Origin: Adineta ricciae
Lineage: Eukaryota; Rotifera; Eurotatoria; Adinetida; Adinetidae
DNA length: 64,000 nt
NCBI GenBank assembly: GCA_905250025.1
Contig: CAJNOJ010000370.1
Coordinates: 26,903-90,902 of the forward strand
Direction: 5' to 3'
Every line of letters starts with the position of its first letter. Position 1 is the first letter of the stretch. This document shows positions 11,868 to 22,892 of this stretch, one piece after another. The translations under genes were made by a program, and so were the position numbers. The notes beneath the pieces were generated by a model. That model was not told the origin of the DNA, did no database searches, and saw only the letters and a program-made list of their open reading frames with translations.

Positions 11868-12000
11868 TCGCGGATGGCCGGAGAAACTCTATGTTTTATC
11901 GGATGGTAAAGTGCTCTATCAAGGTCAAAATGGTCCATCAGGTTATTCCATTCCATCGGTGAATTATTTCTTGAAAAACAATGTTTTGAATGAAAACTGA
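11868..12000 (+). CDS. Iodothyronine deiodinase-like protein, C-terminal fragment
   Basis: Immediately after the N, the frame beginning CGC GGA TGG CCG reads RGWPEKLYVLSDGKVLYQGQ, then NGPSGYSIPSVNYFLKNN and a TGA at 11998-12000. The WPExLYVLxDGKVxYxGxxGPxGY pattern is the C-terminal segment of the thioredoxin-fold deiodinase family, where it follows the selenocysteine/cysteine active site by about 130 residues. The active site itself is lost in the gap, so it cannot be told whether this was a Sec or Cys enzyme. About 43 codons remain. It lies 165 bp upstream of an SLC5 transporter on the same strand. Confidence 0.7.
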
Positions 12001-12164
12001 AAATTTCATTTTTTTATTTTATTTCAATGATATTTTGTATTGAAATCGGTTTGCGTACCGAAGATACAAGATGGAGTGCGTTTCTCGTTGTAAAATAAAA
12101 ATAAATTTTTGGTTTCGTTTCTTCTCATTCTGTGTATTGATCTTTGATATCAACATGTGAAAAG

Positions 12165-14662
12165 ATGCAGTGTCATAAGGATGAAGGACAAGAAAAAGGG
12201 CATTTCATTTCAAGTATACTTGTCATGTATCTCAGTTGGATTGATTATACAGTCTTTGTTTTATTATTAAGTAAATTTGCATTGAAACGCTGTTGATTAA
12301 CAACTCAATGTTTTAGTTTTCTCATGTGGAATTGGAATCTATCAAGGTTGTATCCGATCGAAGCAAACTTCGACTAAAGAATTTCTTCTGGCTAATGGTC
12401 GGATGAAAATTCTACCAACAGCAATGAGTTTACTTGCAAGTTTAACATCTGCTGCATCACTATTGGGTATGCCTGTTGAGTTCTACTATTTTGGATCGAT
12501 GCTTGTGTATTGCGGTAAGTTGAAAGCGTCTTTGCATGTCATTAGTTTTAATCTTCGACAAAAGTTGTCCCATGGTTTATCGGAACTTATTTAACAATGA
12601 AATTTTTCATACCGAAATTTCACTACGTGGGAAATGCAAGTATTTATGCTGTATGTACGCGATTATTTTTTTAAGGGGAATATTTCTAAGTGTCGTTATT
12701 GTTACATAGTATCTCGAACAGCGATTTTCATTGACGATTCGAATTCTGGTGACCGGGAGTTTTATTCTGGTCACTGTGAGTAGAAATTGCCAGATTTAAG
12801 CATGATTTTGATGGAGACTATCGAAGATTCTTTCCATGGCAACGATTTTGTATGGGCCGAGCATCGCTTTAAGTCAAGTCACGGGTTTAAATATTTGGTT
12901 ATCCGTTGGACTATGTGGTATAGTTTGTACAGTCTATACGAGTATTGTAAGGAATTTTTTTTAATGAAAACATTCCGTTTCGAAAGGAAAATTTTAGGGA
13001 GGAATGAAAGCGGTTATATGGACTGATGTTATTCAAGCATCGATTATGTTTATTGGTTTGACTCTATCAATTATTTTTGGTAAGAGTTGCACGAGAAGAA
13101 AACATTGAACTTTACGTTTAATCTAAGGTTTTATTGATCTCGGCGGGGTATCGAAAGTATTCGAAATCGTGAATAATGGAAATCGATTACAATTCGCTGA
13201 GTACATTAACAGATAATTCGATGTAATTATATGAATAAATCCATTTAGTATTCGTTTGGACCTATCGATTCGATATACATTTTGGAGTATATTCATTGGT
13301 GTGATCTTCTCCAGTACGGCGCAATATGCCTGTATTCAAACTCAAGCACAGCGGTATATGTGTGTTAAAGATACGAAAACTGCTCAAAGAGTTGCATGGA
13401 CCAATTATGTGATGTTCTTGACGATCAAAATGCTTTGTTTGTGTGTCGGATGTTTGCTATATGCAAAATATAGTCAATGTGATCCAATTCGATCAAAGAA
13501 AATTTCTCGGCCAGATCAGGTAAGATGATAAATGGAGGAAGAGAATATGTGATGCGAAACGTGTGATTTTCTAGATGTATCCGTTGTTTGTCATTGAAAC
13601 ATTAGGAAGATTTCCGGGTTTAACAGGTCTTTTTATCGCATGTATATTGAGCGCCACATTGAGTACATTTTCAAGTGGAGTAAATAGTACGGCGACAGTT
13701 GTTTTGGAAGATATTTACAAAAGATTGACAAAGAAAGAATTAATCACTAACGATCGACAAGTTCTGCTTTCGAAAATCTTATGTGAGAAAACTTTGATCC
13801 TTAAAATTTTCAAAACTTTTCTCGTATAGCCGTGTGTATCGGAAGCTTAACAGTACTGATGGCATTCCTAGTCTCGTTTATGCAAAGCAATATCATCACT
13901 GTTAGTATTTACAAGTTTATCTTGGTGTTCATGTCAGTAGATTTTAGATTATCATTCAAATCTTCGGTGTATTTGCAGCTCCTATTCTTGGAATCTATAT
14001 TCTTGGATTCTTTTTCTCGCGAGTTAAAAGCCGAGTATATACGAGCTATTTTCTTTGATAAAAACATCTGTGAAACATTTGTTTAGAGTGTATGTGTAGC
14101 GTTTTTCATTTGTTTAATCTTTCAATTATTTCTACTCTTTGGTTCAATATTTATGCCGATGCCACCGAATAAGAACGGGGGACGACTGCCCACGTCGGTC
14201 GATCAATGTATTCCAGCAGTTAATGAGACTGCTTCGACAACCACGACAGAAATGAAGTAATAAAACGAGAGAAAGAGAAATCGATGTATTAGTTTTTTTT
14301 GTAATTTAGATCGAATGGGTTAGTGGCTTTATTCTCAATATCACCACTTTGGTTTATATGTATTGGCACGTTAATTACTATTGTTGTTGGACTGATTTTG
14401 AGTTTTATTCTCGGTGAGATCCTTTTAACTCAATTTTCCATAGATGGAAAATTAATCGTGTTTTTCTAGATTACAACGATCCAAAAGTGATCGATCCATT
14501 GCTATTGGTATCGCCAAAAGATATTCTTCCATGTGTATCATCAAGAAAAGTAAAGATAAAATCGCCCTTTTTCTACACTGAATCTTTTCGTTCTAGGTCC
14601 TGGTAGAATCATCAACTGTCGACAAAACCGACAGAATCATCGAGGAAGATATGATGCTTTGA
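12165..14662 (+). CDS. SLC5-family sodium/solute symporter, complete, 15 exons
   Basis: Exons 12165-12270, 12317-12514, 12565-12650, 12710-12775, 12827-12946, 12998-13079, 13128-13200, 13249-13519, 13575-13782, 13830-13900, 13948-14034, 14087-14256, 14310-14413, 14470-14549 and 14597-14662. All phases agree, giving 595 residues, the usual SLC5 length. Family signatures are the first helix WIDYTVFVLLL, the LPTAMSLLASLTSAASLLG helix with PVEFYYFG, YLEQRFSLTIR, GGMKAVIWTDVIQA and LSTFSSGVNSTATVVLEDI, the latter carrying the Na2-site Ser/Thr residues. It is closest in pattern to the SMCT/NIS/SMVT branch (monocarboxylate, iodide, vitamin). The substrate cannot be told. All introns are 46-64 bp. 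An alternative start is the ATG at 12225. The C-terminal tail is short and acidic (IIEEDMML). Confidence 0.88.
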
Positions 14663-14939
14663 TATTTGAATAAACGAATCATTTTCTGCTAATGTTAAGA
14701 GTATTTATTACAGGCTATCATCTCATAGCTATAATGCCAAACTCTCATTACAATAAGTTAACGAAACTAATTAGTTGAAAAGAACACGATCATAAACCAT
14801 CGTGCGCAATGAAATACGAATAGAAAAATACTTTCTTATTTTCTGATGTGTGTGTTCACTTTTCAAGAAGGTAGGTCAAAATCAAAGTCAGTTAGATAGA
14901 AAGAATATAAATGGTTCGATCATGATCCGAACGTGCAGA

Positions 14940-15450
14940 TTAATCCACACGACGATCATTAGGATTTATACCTTCTTCTACATATTGGTCATCGCGATTC
15001 GCGTCTTCATCCACATGTTCGACATTCATTTGATTAACTGATAACCTGCCAATAATTTCGGTCATACGTTCTAAATTGGAACGATTGCTTGAAGATTTTG
15101 TTTTATGAATGGTTAATGCTCTCTTTTGATTGTTTTGAATAAACAAGTGCCAATATCGCGCTGATAGTTGCACTATTATCTCTTTGAATATTCTTAGCTT
15201 TGAGGGTAAATTTCAAAGTATTATCATAATCTTTCAATGAGTGACTGGATTCCGTTACTGTCCTGATCGAATCGATATATTCGAAGTGCATCTATGGAAT
15301 AATCAAATGCACATTGATAGTTTGTTTCTGATAATAGCGATGACCAAGGCAAAGTTCACAAACAATCAAATGTAGACGAATACCATAGTTATCATGTGAG
15401 CTAGCGGATAATTGAATAAGTTCCATACTTTAGAAGATTTGCTTTCCTTT
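14940..15450 (-). pseudogene. Possible decayed TPR-type gene
   Basis: On the minus strand, short frames interrupted by stops give TPR-flavoured text: CLGHRYYQK, then in another frame YQCAFDYSIDALRIYRFDQD, then DNSATISAILALVYSKQS. Helical spacing and the A/Y/L pattern recall the tetratricopeptide repeats that often accompany bdelloid ART or kinesin-light-chain-like proteins. The pieces lie in different frames without convincing splice sites, so a relic is likelier than a gene. Weak call. Confidence 0.25.
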
Positions 15451-15720
15451 TGCTGAATGATCGATAGATCTATCAAAGTCTAAGTTGTTTATGCCAAGAG
15501 TATAACCAATATTATCATTAATCAAAGCGATGTTGATATTATCGTTGTCAAAGATAAGTAACGCGGCCTGGTAGCCGCTAAACCCTCTACTGAAAGGATA
15601 GTATTAGAGCGCTACTATTCGTCCAAAGAGAGAAAAAAGTTATTTTAGTTGAAAGATCTGATCATTTGTCAGAATGTTTTACTTAGACCAATTTCGCTTC
15701 CTGAAATCTTCTGAAATTAT

Positions 15721-15759
15721 AACGCCTAGTCGTTTGTCGGCCGTTCGCGGCTAGCCGTT
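15721..15759. repeat. GC-rich imperfect palindrome, dispersed
   Basis: Starts aacgcctagtcg and ends gcggctagccgtt, so the two ends pair (AACGcCTAG against CTAGCCGTT) with a GC-rich middle. A related palindrome with the same two ends lies at 32001-32054. In an AT-rich genome the GC content and repeat occurrence suggest the end or stem of a small mobile element. It directly abuts the first hammerhead-like motif. Confidence 0.6.
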
Positions 15760-15770
15760 ACATGTATATT

Positions 15771-15814
15771 ATCCGACATGTTTCGTCTTCGCTCTAGAGA
15801 CGCTTCAGGTGGAT
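15771..15814 (-). ncRNA. Hammerhead-ribozyme-like motif 1 (degenerate)
   Basis: Read on the minus strand: ATCC, then CTGAAG, then CGTCT/AGACG as a 5-bp stem II, then GAAACATGTC and GGAT. This follows the minimal type I hammerheads of Penelope-like elements (CUGANGA, stem II, GAAAC, very short stem III, GUC cleavage site), and the outer ATCC/GGAT could form stem I. One core position is off (A9 is C), so it is probably inactive. Confidence 0.4.
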
Positions 15815-15860
15815 TAAAATATTTTGATTTCATTCTAGTTAAACAAATTAGAAGAGCGTA

Positions 15861-15902
15861 CCACGACCGGTTTCGCCCTTGCTCGAGGATCTCTTCAGTT
15901 GG
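15861..15902 (-). ncRNA. Hammerhead-ribozyme-like motif 2
   Basis: Minus strand: CTGAAGA (complete CUGANGA core), an imperfect stem II of about four pairs (TCCT/AGGG), GAAAC, CG, then GTC and GTGG, with partial stem I pairing to the preceding CCAA. Only 47 bp separate it from motif 1, in the same orientation, as in the tandem arrangement of Penelope-like terminal repeats. Activity is uncertain. Confidence 0.4.
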
Positions 15903-16092
15903 CAATTAAATCTTACTAATAATTAATCACAGAACCAAATTATTCTGTGATATATTATGTTCCGAAAGACGGAAGTTGTAGTGCTCTTTGATATATCTAA
16001 TGAGGTTGGTGACTTCTAAAACGAATTACAGACAAATAGTTATGCCTTTGAATTAGGTTTATAAGTTCTGTCCTTTCAGTCTAGGAAACCAG

Positions 16093-16605
16093 TTATTCTC
16101 CTTGTACAATACCAATCCAATTTAATTTCCATTTTCGTATCGCTAAGCGTTCCATTGAGTATTGTTTGGGTTCTCGTCCAATGTCTGGATAAAGAAATAT
16201 GGTGAAGCCAGTTGATGTTCCTCTATAGATTGATGTCATTCCCGTGGTTGTCCAATGTTCACTGTCACCAGAAAGACTGGTAAAGTAGGTTGGCATTTGA
16301 TTGAAGTGACATGAAGTTGTATTGATATACATCATTAGCCCAGATGGGCCTTGATTGAAGGGCAACCATTGATCAGAATTTGTTGTACCATAGCAGAATT
16401 TGGGTAGCTTTTTAATAGTTTGCTCGTGTTCACTAATCTTTTTCTCTTGATCATTCAACTTTTGCTGTATGTTTCCAATCTGTTGCTTTAAACCATTGTA
16501 AAAGTCAACTGACGTATTATTCCAGAAAAAGGAATCGTCCATTGCATAAACAATCATATAAAAATTTGCCACCGATGAAATAAACAGCAGGATACGTAGC
16601 TGCAT
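16093..16605 (-). CDS. Secreted coiled-coil protein with C-terminal lectin-like module
   Basis: Single exon, 170 residues. A hydrophobic leader of about 20 residues predicts secretion. Residues ~30-65 are a heptad-rich coiled coil (LKQQIGNIQQKLNDQEKK). The C-terminal ~100 residues contain the pattern YFTSLSGDSEHWTTTGMTSI, then Y..TSTGFTIFLYPD and a closing W.LNWIG. I recall this TSLxGxSxHWxxxG...TGFxxY module from many secreted proteins of invertebrates and protists, without an established function. Two cysteines flank the module start. The trimer-forming stalk plus globular head layout suggests a C1q- or lectin-like extracellular protein, but that is inference. Confidence 0.65.
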   Translation of the reverse strand: MQLRILLFISSVANFYMIVYAMDDSFFWNNTSVDFYNGLKQQIGNIQQKLNDQEKKISEHEQTIKKLPKFCYGTTNSDQWLPFNQGPSGLMMYINTTSCHFNQMPTYFTSLSGDSEHWTTTGMTSIYRGTSTGFTIFLYPDIGREPKQYSMERLAIRKWKLNWIGIVQGE

Positions 16606-19066
16606 GTTTGGAATGTAAGAATCAGTCTCGTTTTACTCCCGCTATTTTATACAATACAAAACCACTTCCCAGATGACATTGCTGTCTGTAATTGAATAAT
16701 ATATGTATACCAATTTTTTTTGTTGTATTCTTCCGCGGAAAATGGTTATTGGTCAAAGGTTAAACCTGAGTTTCGCCGAAAAATAAAAATGTCGAAAGTA
16801 AAAATATCGATTGATAATAACACCGAAAGATAAGCGTCGAAGTGTTAAAATATCGAGATTTGAAATGTCGAGACCGAGAAATGTCGAAAGATGGCATATT
16901 AGAATGCCAAAAGAAAATATTTTTGTCGTTTTGGTAATTGATGTTTTACTAATATAATACATGAGATTTTAATCAACTCTTTATAATATAATGACTTGAA
17001 CTAATAATATATATAGATTTAATTTAATTTTAGAAATTTTCGATCTTTTATTTTTATGGTAGTGCAGCTCAAAATCATTTTGGGTTATGATTCAGAAAAG
17101 GTAGTGATGTGCAGGTTAACCTGAAATTGATCGAAATGTTAAAATGTCGAAAGCAAAAATATCGAAAATCAAACCATCGAAAACAAAGAAGAGAGTGCAG
17201 ATAGATGTGTAAGATTGAGGATGAGGGTGAAGAACAATACCTTTCTCAAACTAAATCATTCGCACCTTGTCCATTTTTCGATGTTTGTATAATTTGCGTA
17301 TTCGATATTTTTTTATTTTCGATCTTTTTAAATTCGATATTTTTACTTTCGACATTATTCAGTAGAATCGATGTGCAATTATGATGAGAGGATGAGGTAA
17401 TCGTTCTAAATGTTCTTTTTCTGTAAGATTTGTCTTTATTGATATAGATTCTTTTTTTTGTTCGTTGGTTAGACACATATATTGGTGATGGTAGGGTAGT
17501 GCTTTTTGTCGTTCTGTTGATATATGATATAGATATGTTATTTTCTTTCGTTTCTGTTAGATGAAGTATGTGTGGAAGAGAATGGAATGAACTAGTAGCG
17601 CTCGTCGAGGCAGACTCGCTATACCCTCGACTGAATTACTGACTGAAAATACAATAGCCTTATGTGCATTTTATGCAAAAAAAGACAGAAGTATAACCTT
17701 TGAAGGGGCCCCCAGAAACTGATCTTCATTCACCTCACAGTCTTCGAAAGAATCAAAAGAAAACTTGTGTTCCTTTTAATTATTCCATATTCCTGACTGA
17801 CAATCACTGTTCACAGGAAGCAGAGGTTCGCTACAAATGACTATTATGGATTTGCACCTTACACACATCCTCCTTTTTCTAAAAGAAAGATAATTTCAGT
17901 AAGACCAAATGAGACTCGGTATAGATTTTGCATTCGAACGTGTCAGATTGTTTATACTTTTGTAACTGGCTAGATTACCAGGCGCCACTCACAACTCGCC
18001 GCTCCAAAGCTGTCCCTATCTATCATATAATTACCCGTGTGCTACTAAAAAGTATCGAAAACTAATTAGCATTCTATCAGCACCTCATAGATAAAATTAT
18101 CCTCGTCCGAACATTTGAGGCTATCTCCTTAATTAAAAGGCTTAAAGGCCTACAATAAGTTTCAATATATCGAAGCTCAGCATTTAAGATTGCTCTTCAG
18201 TATGTAACTTGTGAATGAATGTATTTTTGGATTACTGGCCTTTAGTATGCGACAGTCAACCGAGTGTGTTTTTACTTTTTCGTAATCAACTCTTCTATGT
18301 AGCCCTCCTCTCAGGTGCAGATGAAATGTTTTCTTCATTTCTGCCACGTCCCTGCCCCTTCACTCCTCCCCTCAACCAAGATCTAACCTCAACACCCCTC
18401 CAAAACCATGTGTTATGTAGTTTTGAGCCTTTTTCAAGGAAATGTTTTTTTGATCTTTGATCTCTGACCCTGGCACAGACAGACAAACGTGCAAACTATG
18501 TTTTTTCGTATGACCCCCTTTCAATCGAGAGAACAAGAGTCAGATTTCTTTTTATCTATCTGTAGATCGAAGAGTTAGAAGTATTTTCATAAAAAAACTT
18601 CCCCTCAAAGAACTTCCAAATTAGATAAAAACAAAAAATAAAGTGAGCAAGTGGCTATTGTCATACTAAATGTCCCGACAGATTTTTTACTTTATTTTCT
18701 TTATTTTTCAATAACTACACGAGATTTATCGACGATTTTTTTACCATTTTAGGCTCACTGTCTGGTCAACGTGCCATAGAAATATTAGCTCTTAAATAAA
18801 TATCGTTCATAAGAAACCGATATTTTTTCCAAAAAATGTCCCAACAGATTTTTCGTTTCGAAATGTCATCAATGATCATTTTAACATATTTATTGAAGAC
18901 CTCTGATAACTTTGATGATTAGAATGCATATTTCTTCTTCTCTATACTCTTGTACAATAAATATGGTTCAACTGTAGTTAAACTTTATCTCTACGACTTA
19001 ATTACTTAGCGAATAAAAACAAACGTTTTCTTTTTATATATTTCATTTCGATTTACTATCGTCGAA
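16606..19066. other. AT-rich gene-free stretch
   Basis: Contains the TCGAAA repeat field (16770-17370). Around 18300-18480 is a C-rich patch that can be read as a short open frame on either strand but has no domain or splice support. Related strings atgtcccgacagattttt and atgtcccaacagattttt recur at about 18670 and 18836. No gene supported. Confidence 0.4.
16770..17370. repeat. Degenerate TCGAAA motif field in both orientations
   Basis: The motif aaaatgTCGAAAg and variants (aaaataTCGAtt, aaatgTCGAgac, aaatgTCGAAAg) recur many times on the plus strand between 16770 and 17200. The reverse complement (TTTCGATATTTTTAC and similar) recurs between 17270 and 17370. Opposed arrays of a short motif are typical of the subterminal repeats of a DNA transposon or MITE. 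The terminal inverted repeats were not located. Confidence 0.5.
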
Positions 19067-21079
19067 ATGGTGCCTACAGAAAACAAACAAGGTAGAAATG
19101 CTGTATATCGTTACAAATATCACCAGAAAATTAAACTAAAACGTTTACAATCTGAAGAGTTTGATGAAACGTATAGAAAAAAAGAAGCGGCGAGAAAGGC
19201 ATTGCACCGAGCAAAATAGAAACAGCAACGTCTATTAATGTCATCTCGGTCAACAGATAAGCCCACGAGAGCTAGTCGTCGAAATATGGCAAAATTAAAG
19301 AGACAGTTGAAGAAATTCCAAAAATTAAATACACAATTAGAAACAGAAAATAAAAAGCTGAATAGGCAGCTAGCCTCTTTATCATTATTATCAGAGCCAT
19401 CTACAACAACTAATTCAGCAAGATCATCACCATAAAAACTTTTTCTTCAGAATCTTCTTCCAGGTGCTAAACGTTTTGCAACAACAAGTCTAATGTCTAA
19501 AAAAGAAGCTTTACCACGAGGTACTATAATAAGCATCCGAAATAAATTCGGTATTAATGTAAGTGCTCGACTTTTTTAAGCATCGTCTACTATGCTAAAA
19601 TATTTATTCTTTCAGATATCGAAACAGAATTTACCTTCAACAATAACCAAATCTTCATCACAACAATTGAGTGATGCTGTTGAAAAATTTCTTAATGATG
19701 ACGAAATCTCACGATTGACACCGGATAAAAAACGAACAATAGACGGAAAGCAAGTTCGATTATTATTAAATCACTTAGTTAATCTTCATCAAAGATTTGT
19801 TGTGGAGACAAATTATGATTGTTCGTATTCAACTTTCACCCGGCACATTCCATCTTATCTTGTATCACCTAAACCTAATGAATGGGGGAATTGCCTGTGT
19901 ATCGTATGTTTGAACCCTCAAATTAAATCTGAGAAAATCCATCAGTTGAAAAGCAAATATCCCATTTTAAACTATTTGTCATCTATGATAACAACTGAAT
20001 TATCATTGATAATTAATGATGATGATAAAATCAATAAAATTTTATAGAAGAATTAAATTCGTTAAAACAGCAAATATTCATGATAACATATGTAGAATGG
20101 ATTAAGACAAAGAGTAAACGCGGTAGTGGTCTTATTTTGACAAAAACAGATAAAATGGAGATGTTTTGCGCGAAATTCAGTAAAGAAATATTTGTGAGTA
20201 TTTTCATGGAACAACTGAACGGATGACTAGTTTCCATTTTGATTATTTATCTAATATTTAGAAACTTCGAGAACATCTAGAATTTGCTCATGCTCAATTT
20301 AAAGGTGCTAAACTTATTCGACAATCAGCATTAACAAACAATTGTGTTGTAGCTATACAATTAGATTGATCAGAGGATTATCATTTGAAACAAGCACGTG
20401 AAGAACGATGTAAGTTGTACGAAAACTACAATATACGACTAGGAACAGATCAGATTTTTTCGTTTTAGCTGCGTACTATTATGATCAACACATTTCTCTA
20501 GCAGCAGGATTTGTTTTGCAAATGTCTAATTGTTTCAATTTCGGATGTTTATCTGATGAAACGAGTCACGTATCTGAATGTACGTAGGTAGCGATTCGTG
20601 AGTTGTTAAATGAATTATTAAGTGAGCAAGCTGGTAAACGAATTACTGAACTAAATATTATTTCTGATTCACCTGTTAGTCAATACAAAAACAAAACTAC
20701 AATTTATTTTTTAAAGAAGTATGCCAAAAGTAGAAGAGTCAGAATGAGATGGTTGTTTCTTGAGAGTGGACATAGCAAAGACATTGCAGATGGCCTTGGT
20801 TCCGTCATCAAAAGATTGTTTGATAATGTGATTAGATTAAACCCCGATGAATCATTTAAAGGTGCCAAGAAATTAATGAATAAGATAATAAATTCTACAA
20901 ATATTCGCCTGTATTTCTACAAGAAAGAAGATAGTGATGCTTTACGAGAACGAATACCACCATTAACAACAATTAAAGGAACATCTATGTTCCACGAAAT
21001 TATTGCCAAACCAAATGGAGAAGTATTTATCAAGCAAAAATCTGTTGAACCAGAAATTTTATTAAAAACAAATTTCTAG
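19067..21079 (+). pseudogene. Decayed DDE-type transposase-like gene
   Basis: Begins ATGGTGCCTACAGAAAAC; the N-terminus is a Lys/Arg-rich coiled coil (MAKLKRQLKKFQKLNTQLET). A 5' exon ends at the donor gtaagtgctc near 19559, and the next begins ISKQNLPST after ctttcag. Later pieces read VVAIQLD (possible first catalytic Asp), LNIISDSPVSQYKNKTTIYF (second Asp region) and FLESGHSKDIADGLGSVIKR, the order seen in a large invertebrate family of DDE transposase-derived proteins whose superfamily I cannot name with certainty. In-frame stops at about 19217, 19433, 20045 and 20368 break the frame, so it is inactive. It lies in gene-poor AT-rich sequence. Confidence 0.6.
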
Positions 21080-21941
21080 TTGTTCAAAACACCATTAATG
21101 ATGTGCAACTTCACAACAGTACAAATGAATGAAATAACTTATATCTCCACGTCTTCTATGTTAATGAATTATATTGCAAGTGAAATGTTGGACACATAAG
21201 TCAACCTTTTAGCACTTTTAACGCTTTATCTACTGAGAAATAAAATCTGGTACTGTTGATACTTCAGATCTTCATTTCTCTTATGAAAGAAAGCTCAGAA
21301 GAATTCGATCGTGTAACATGTTGTTAAGAAATAGAAAACTTCCAACAGTAGTAATAATATTATATGGCGAGATGCCCATACATTTGCATATGAGAGCTTC
21401 TACGTATGCGAACTTAATCATCTTTTTCAAAACATCTCAATCGATAAGAAATACAGATGAAAAAATTGTACTAAGAAATAGTATTTTAGCGGAGGACCAA
21501 CGATAATCAACTTTTTCAGAAAAATCGACTTTCCTGGAAACAAAAGGGCTGACAGTTGGGAAACTATGTGGAATACATGTCACTAGTAGACCTCTATCAA
21601 ATGTGCTATTAACGTTTTCTTTATATCTACTTTCATTTTTTTCGATTTTTTTCTCCAAACGGTACAACGATAGCGCAATTCACCCATATATATCTTTATT
21701 TTCAAGGTGAAAACTTGTTTTTTTTATTTTGTGTAATTAAATATACCTTTTTATTTTTCCATGGAAATTTAATATTATAAGAATAGGCAATGTATATAGT
21801 ACCGCTTAATCACACAATATCGAGTAAGAGTCAGACTTTTGTTATTTAACGGCCTAATTTTCGTAGAAATAACATTTATAATCATTTCTTAAATTTCATC
21901 TAATCTAACAACTTTATTTTTTTTTATTACCGTGATTTTCC
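21080..21941. other. AT-rich gene-free stretch
   Basis: No supported gene. Short open frames on both strands lack domains or splice sites. A tail of poly-T-rich sequence precedes the gene at 21942. Confidence 0.35.
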
Positions 21942-22892
21942 ATGGCTGATTTCATATTCATAATATTCTTATCGTTATGCTGCATCTTACATCTCAGTGA
22001 GTATCGATTCTCTCTTGTAATAGAAAATTCCCGGTTCTTCCATATAACGATTTCGAACAACGGATTTTTTTCAAAAATCTTTCTACCTCTAGGACATTTT
22101 CCCAAAAAGTTTATAATAAATACTTTATATTTCTCAGAATATTTGCACTTAAGAATGTGAATTCGAATTTCCAAATTCATTCTCATCTTCAGATTCATCT
22201 AGTAAAAACAATTAAACGTTTGAGATCGATTGGAAACAAATTAAAATTTCTTAAAATATCTATTTTTATGTATATATTTAGCTTCAGCAGCTGCTGCAGG
22301 ATGGTGTTATCAATGTAATTCGAAGAATCCTCGATGTGGAATGCATATAGATCCTTCAATGAAAGTTGATAAAACACCTTGTAATGGTCAATGTTACACT
22401 TATATACGTAAAAACAGTAAATACTATTGAAATTACCTGAAATATTATTTTAATCTAAAACATAATATAAATTTTGTTTTAGTTGTGTACCGAGGATGTT
22501 CATGGGAACATGGTTTTATGACTCCACAAATAACGGAATATGCTACTGAAGAAAAAGACGGATTATGGCGATTTTGTAACACATCATTGTATGTTCGTTA
22601 CTTCATTGAAGACTAATTTTAATTATTAATTTTCTAGATGTAATTCTGATGGAAGTTCACTAATAAGAGGTATATACCTTCGATTATATATTTCAAAAAC
22701 CTATTGAATTTCGGAAAAGTTTATTCATCTTTGAAAACAAAATTGTGCATATATCATAGTAGTTACTCATATATTTGTTTTTTAGAAAGTTGCGATAATC
22801 AATTATGCGAATATTTTGATCTTCCTGAAAACTGTGAATCGCATAATCTCTATACCGTATGTGGTAAACAGTGTGGTAATCAAATGTGTTAA
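21942..22892 (+). CDS. Secreted Cys-rich protein, Ly6/three-finger-like, five exons
   Basis: Exons 21942-21996, 22282-22416, 22483-22588, 22638-22669 and 22786-22892; phases agree; 144 residues. The signal peptide spans exon 1 and the start of exon 2 (MADFIFIIFLSLCCILHL, then TSAAAAG). The mature protein begins WCYQCNSKNPRC and carries a CNGQCY segment, RGCSWEHG, FCNTSLCNSD and a further C-rich tail ending CGKQCGNQMC. The CYxC...C...GC...FCxTxLCN pattern resembles Ly6/quiver-type three-finger domains, extended by an extra Cys-rich segment. No C-terminal hydrophobic GPI signal is visible, so secretion is more likely than anchoring. The first intron (285 bp) is long for this genome and contains a misleading open frame. 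Confidence 0.65.

Larger units (their letters stand above)
14663..16092. other. Gene-poor stretch with TPR-like relic and ribozyme-like motifs
   Basis: Holds the possible TPR relic at 14940-15450, a GC-rich hairpin at 15721-15759 and two hammerhead-like motifs at 15771-15814 and 15861-15902, all described separately. The rest is AT-rich sequence with no supported gene. Confidence 0.4.

Noticed and set aside
13201-13248. Possible broken splice site in the SLC5 gene (AACAG/ataatt)
   Set aside because: Using the donor GA/gtacat at 13201 gives a normal 48-bp intron, the correct phase and the expected family sequence, so the gene is intact.
18215-18486. Open frames on both strands in a C-rich patch
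   Set aside because: No domain, no splice sites; the openness comes from biased composition.
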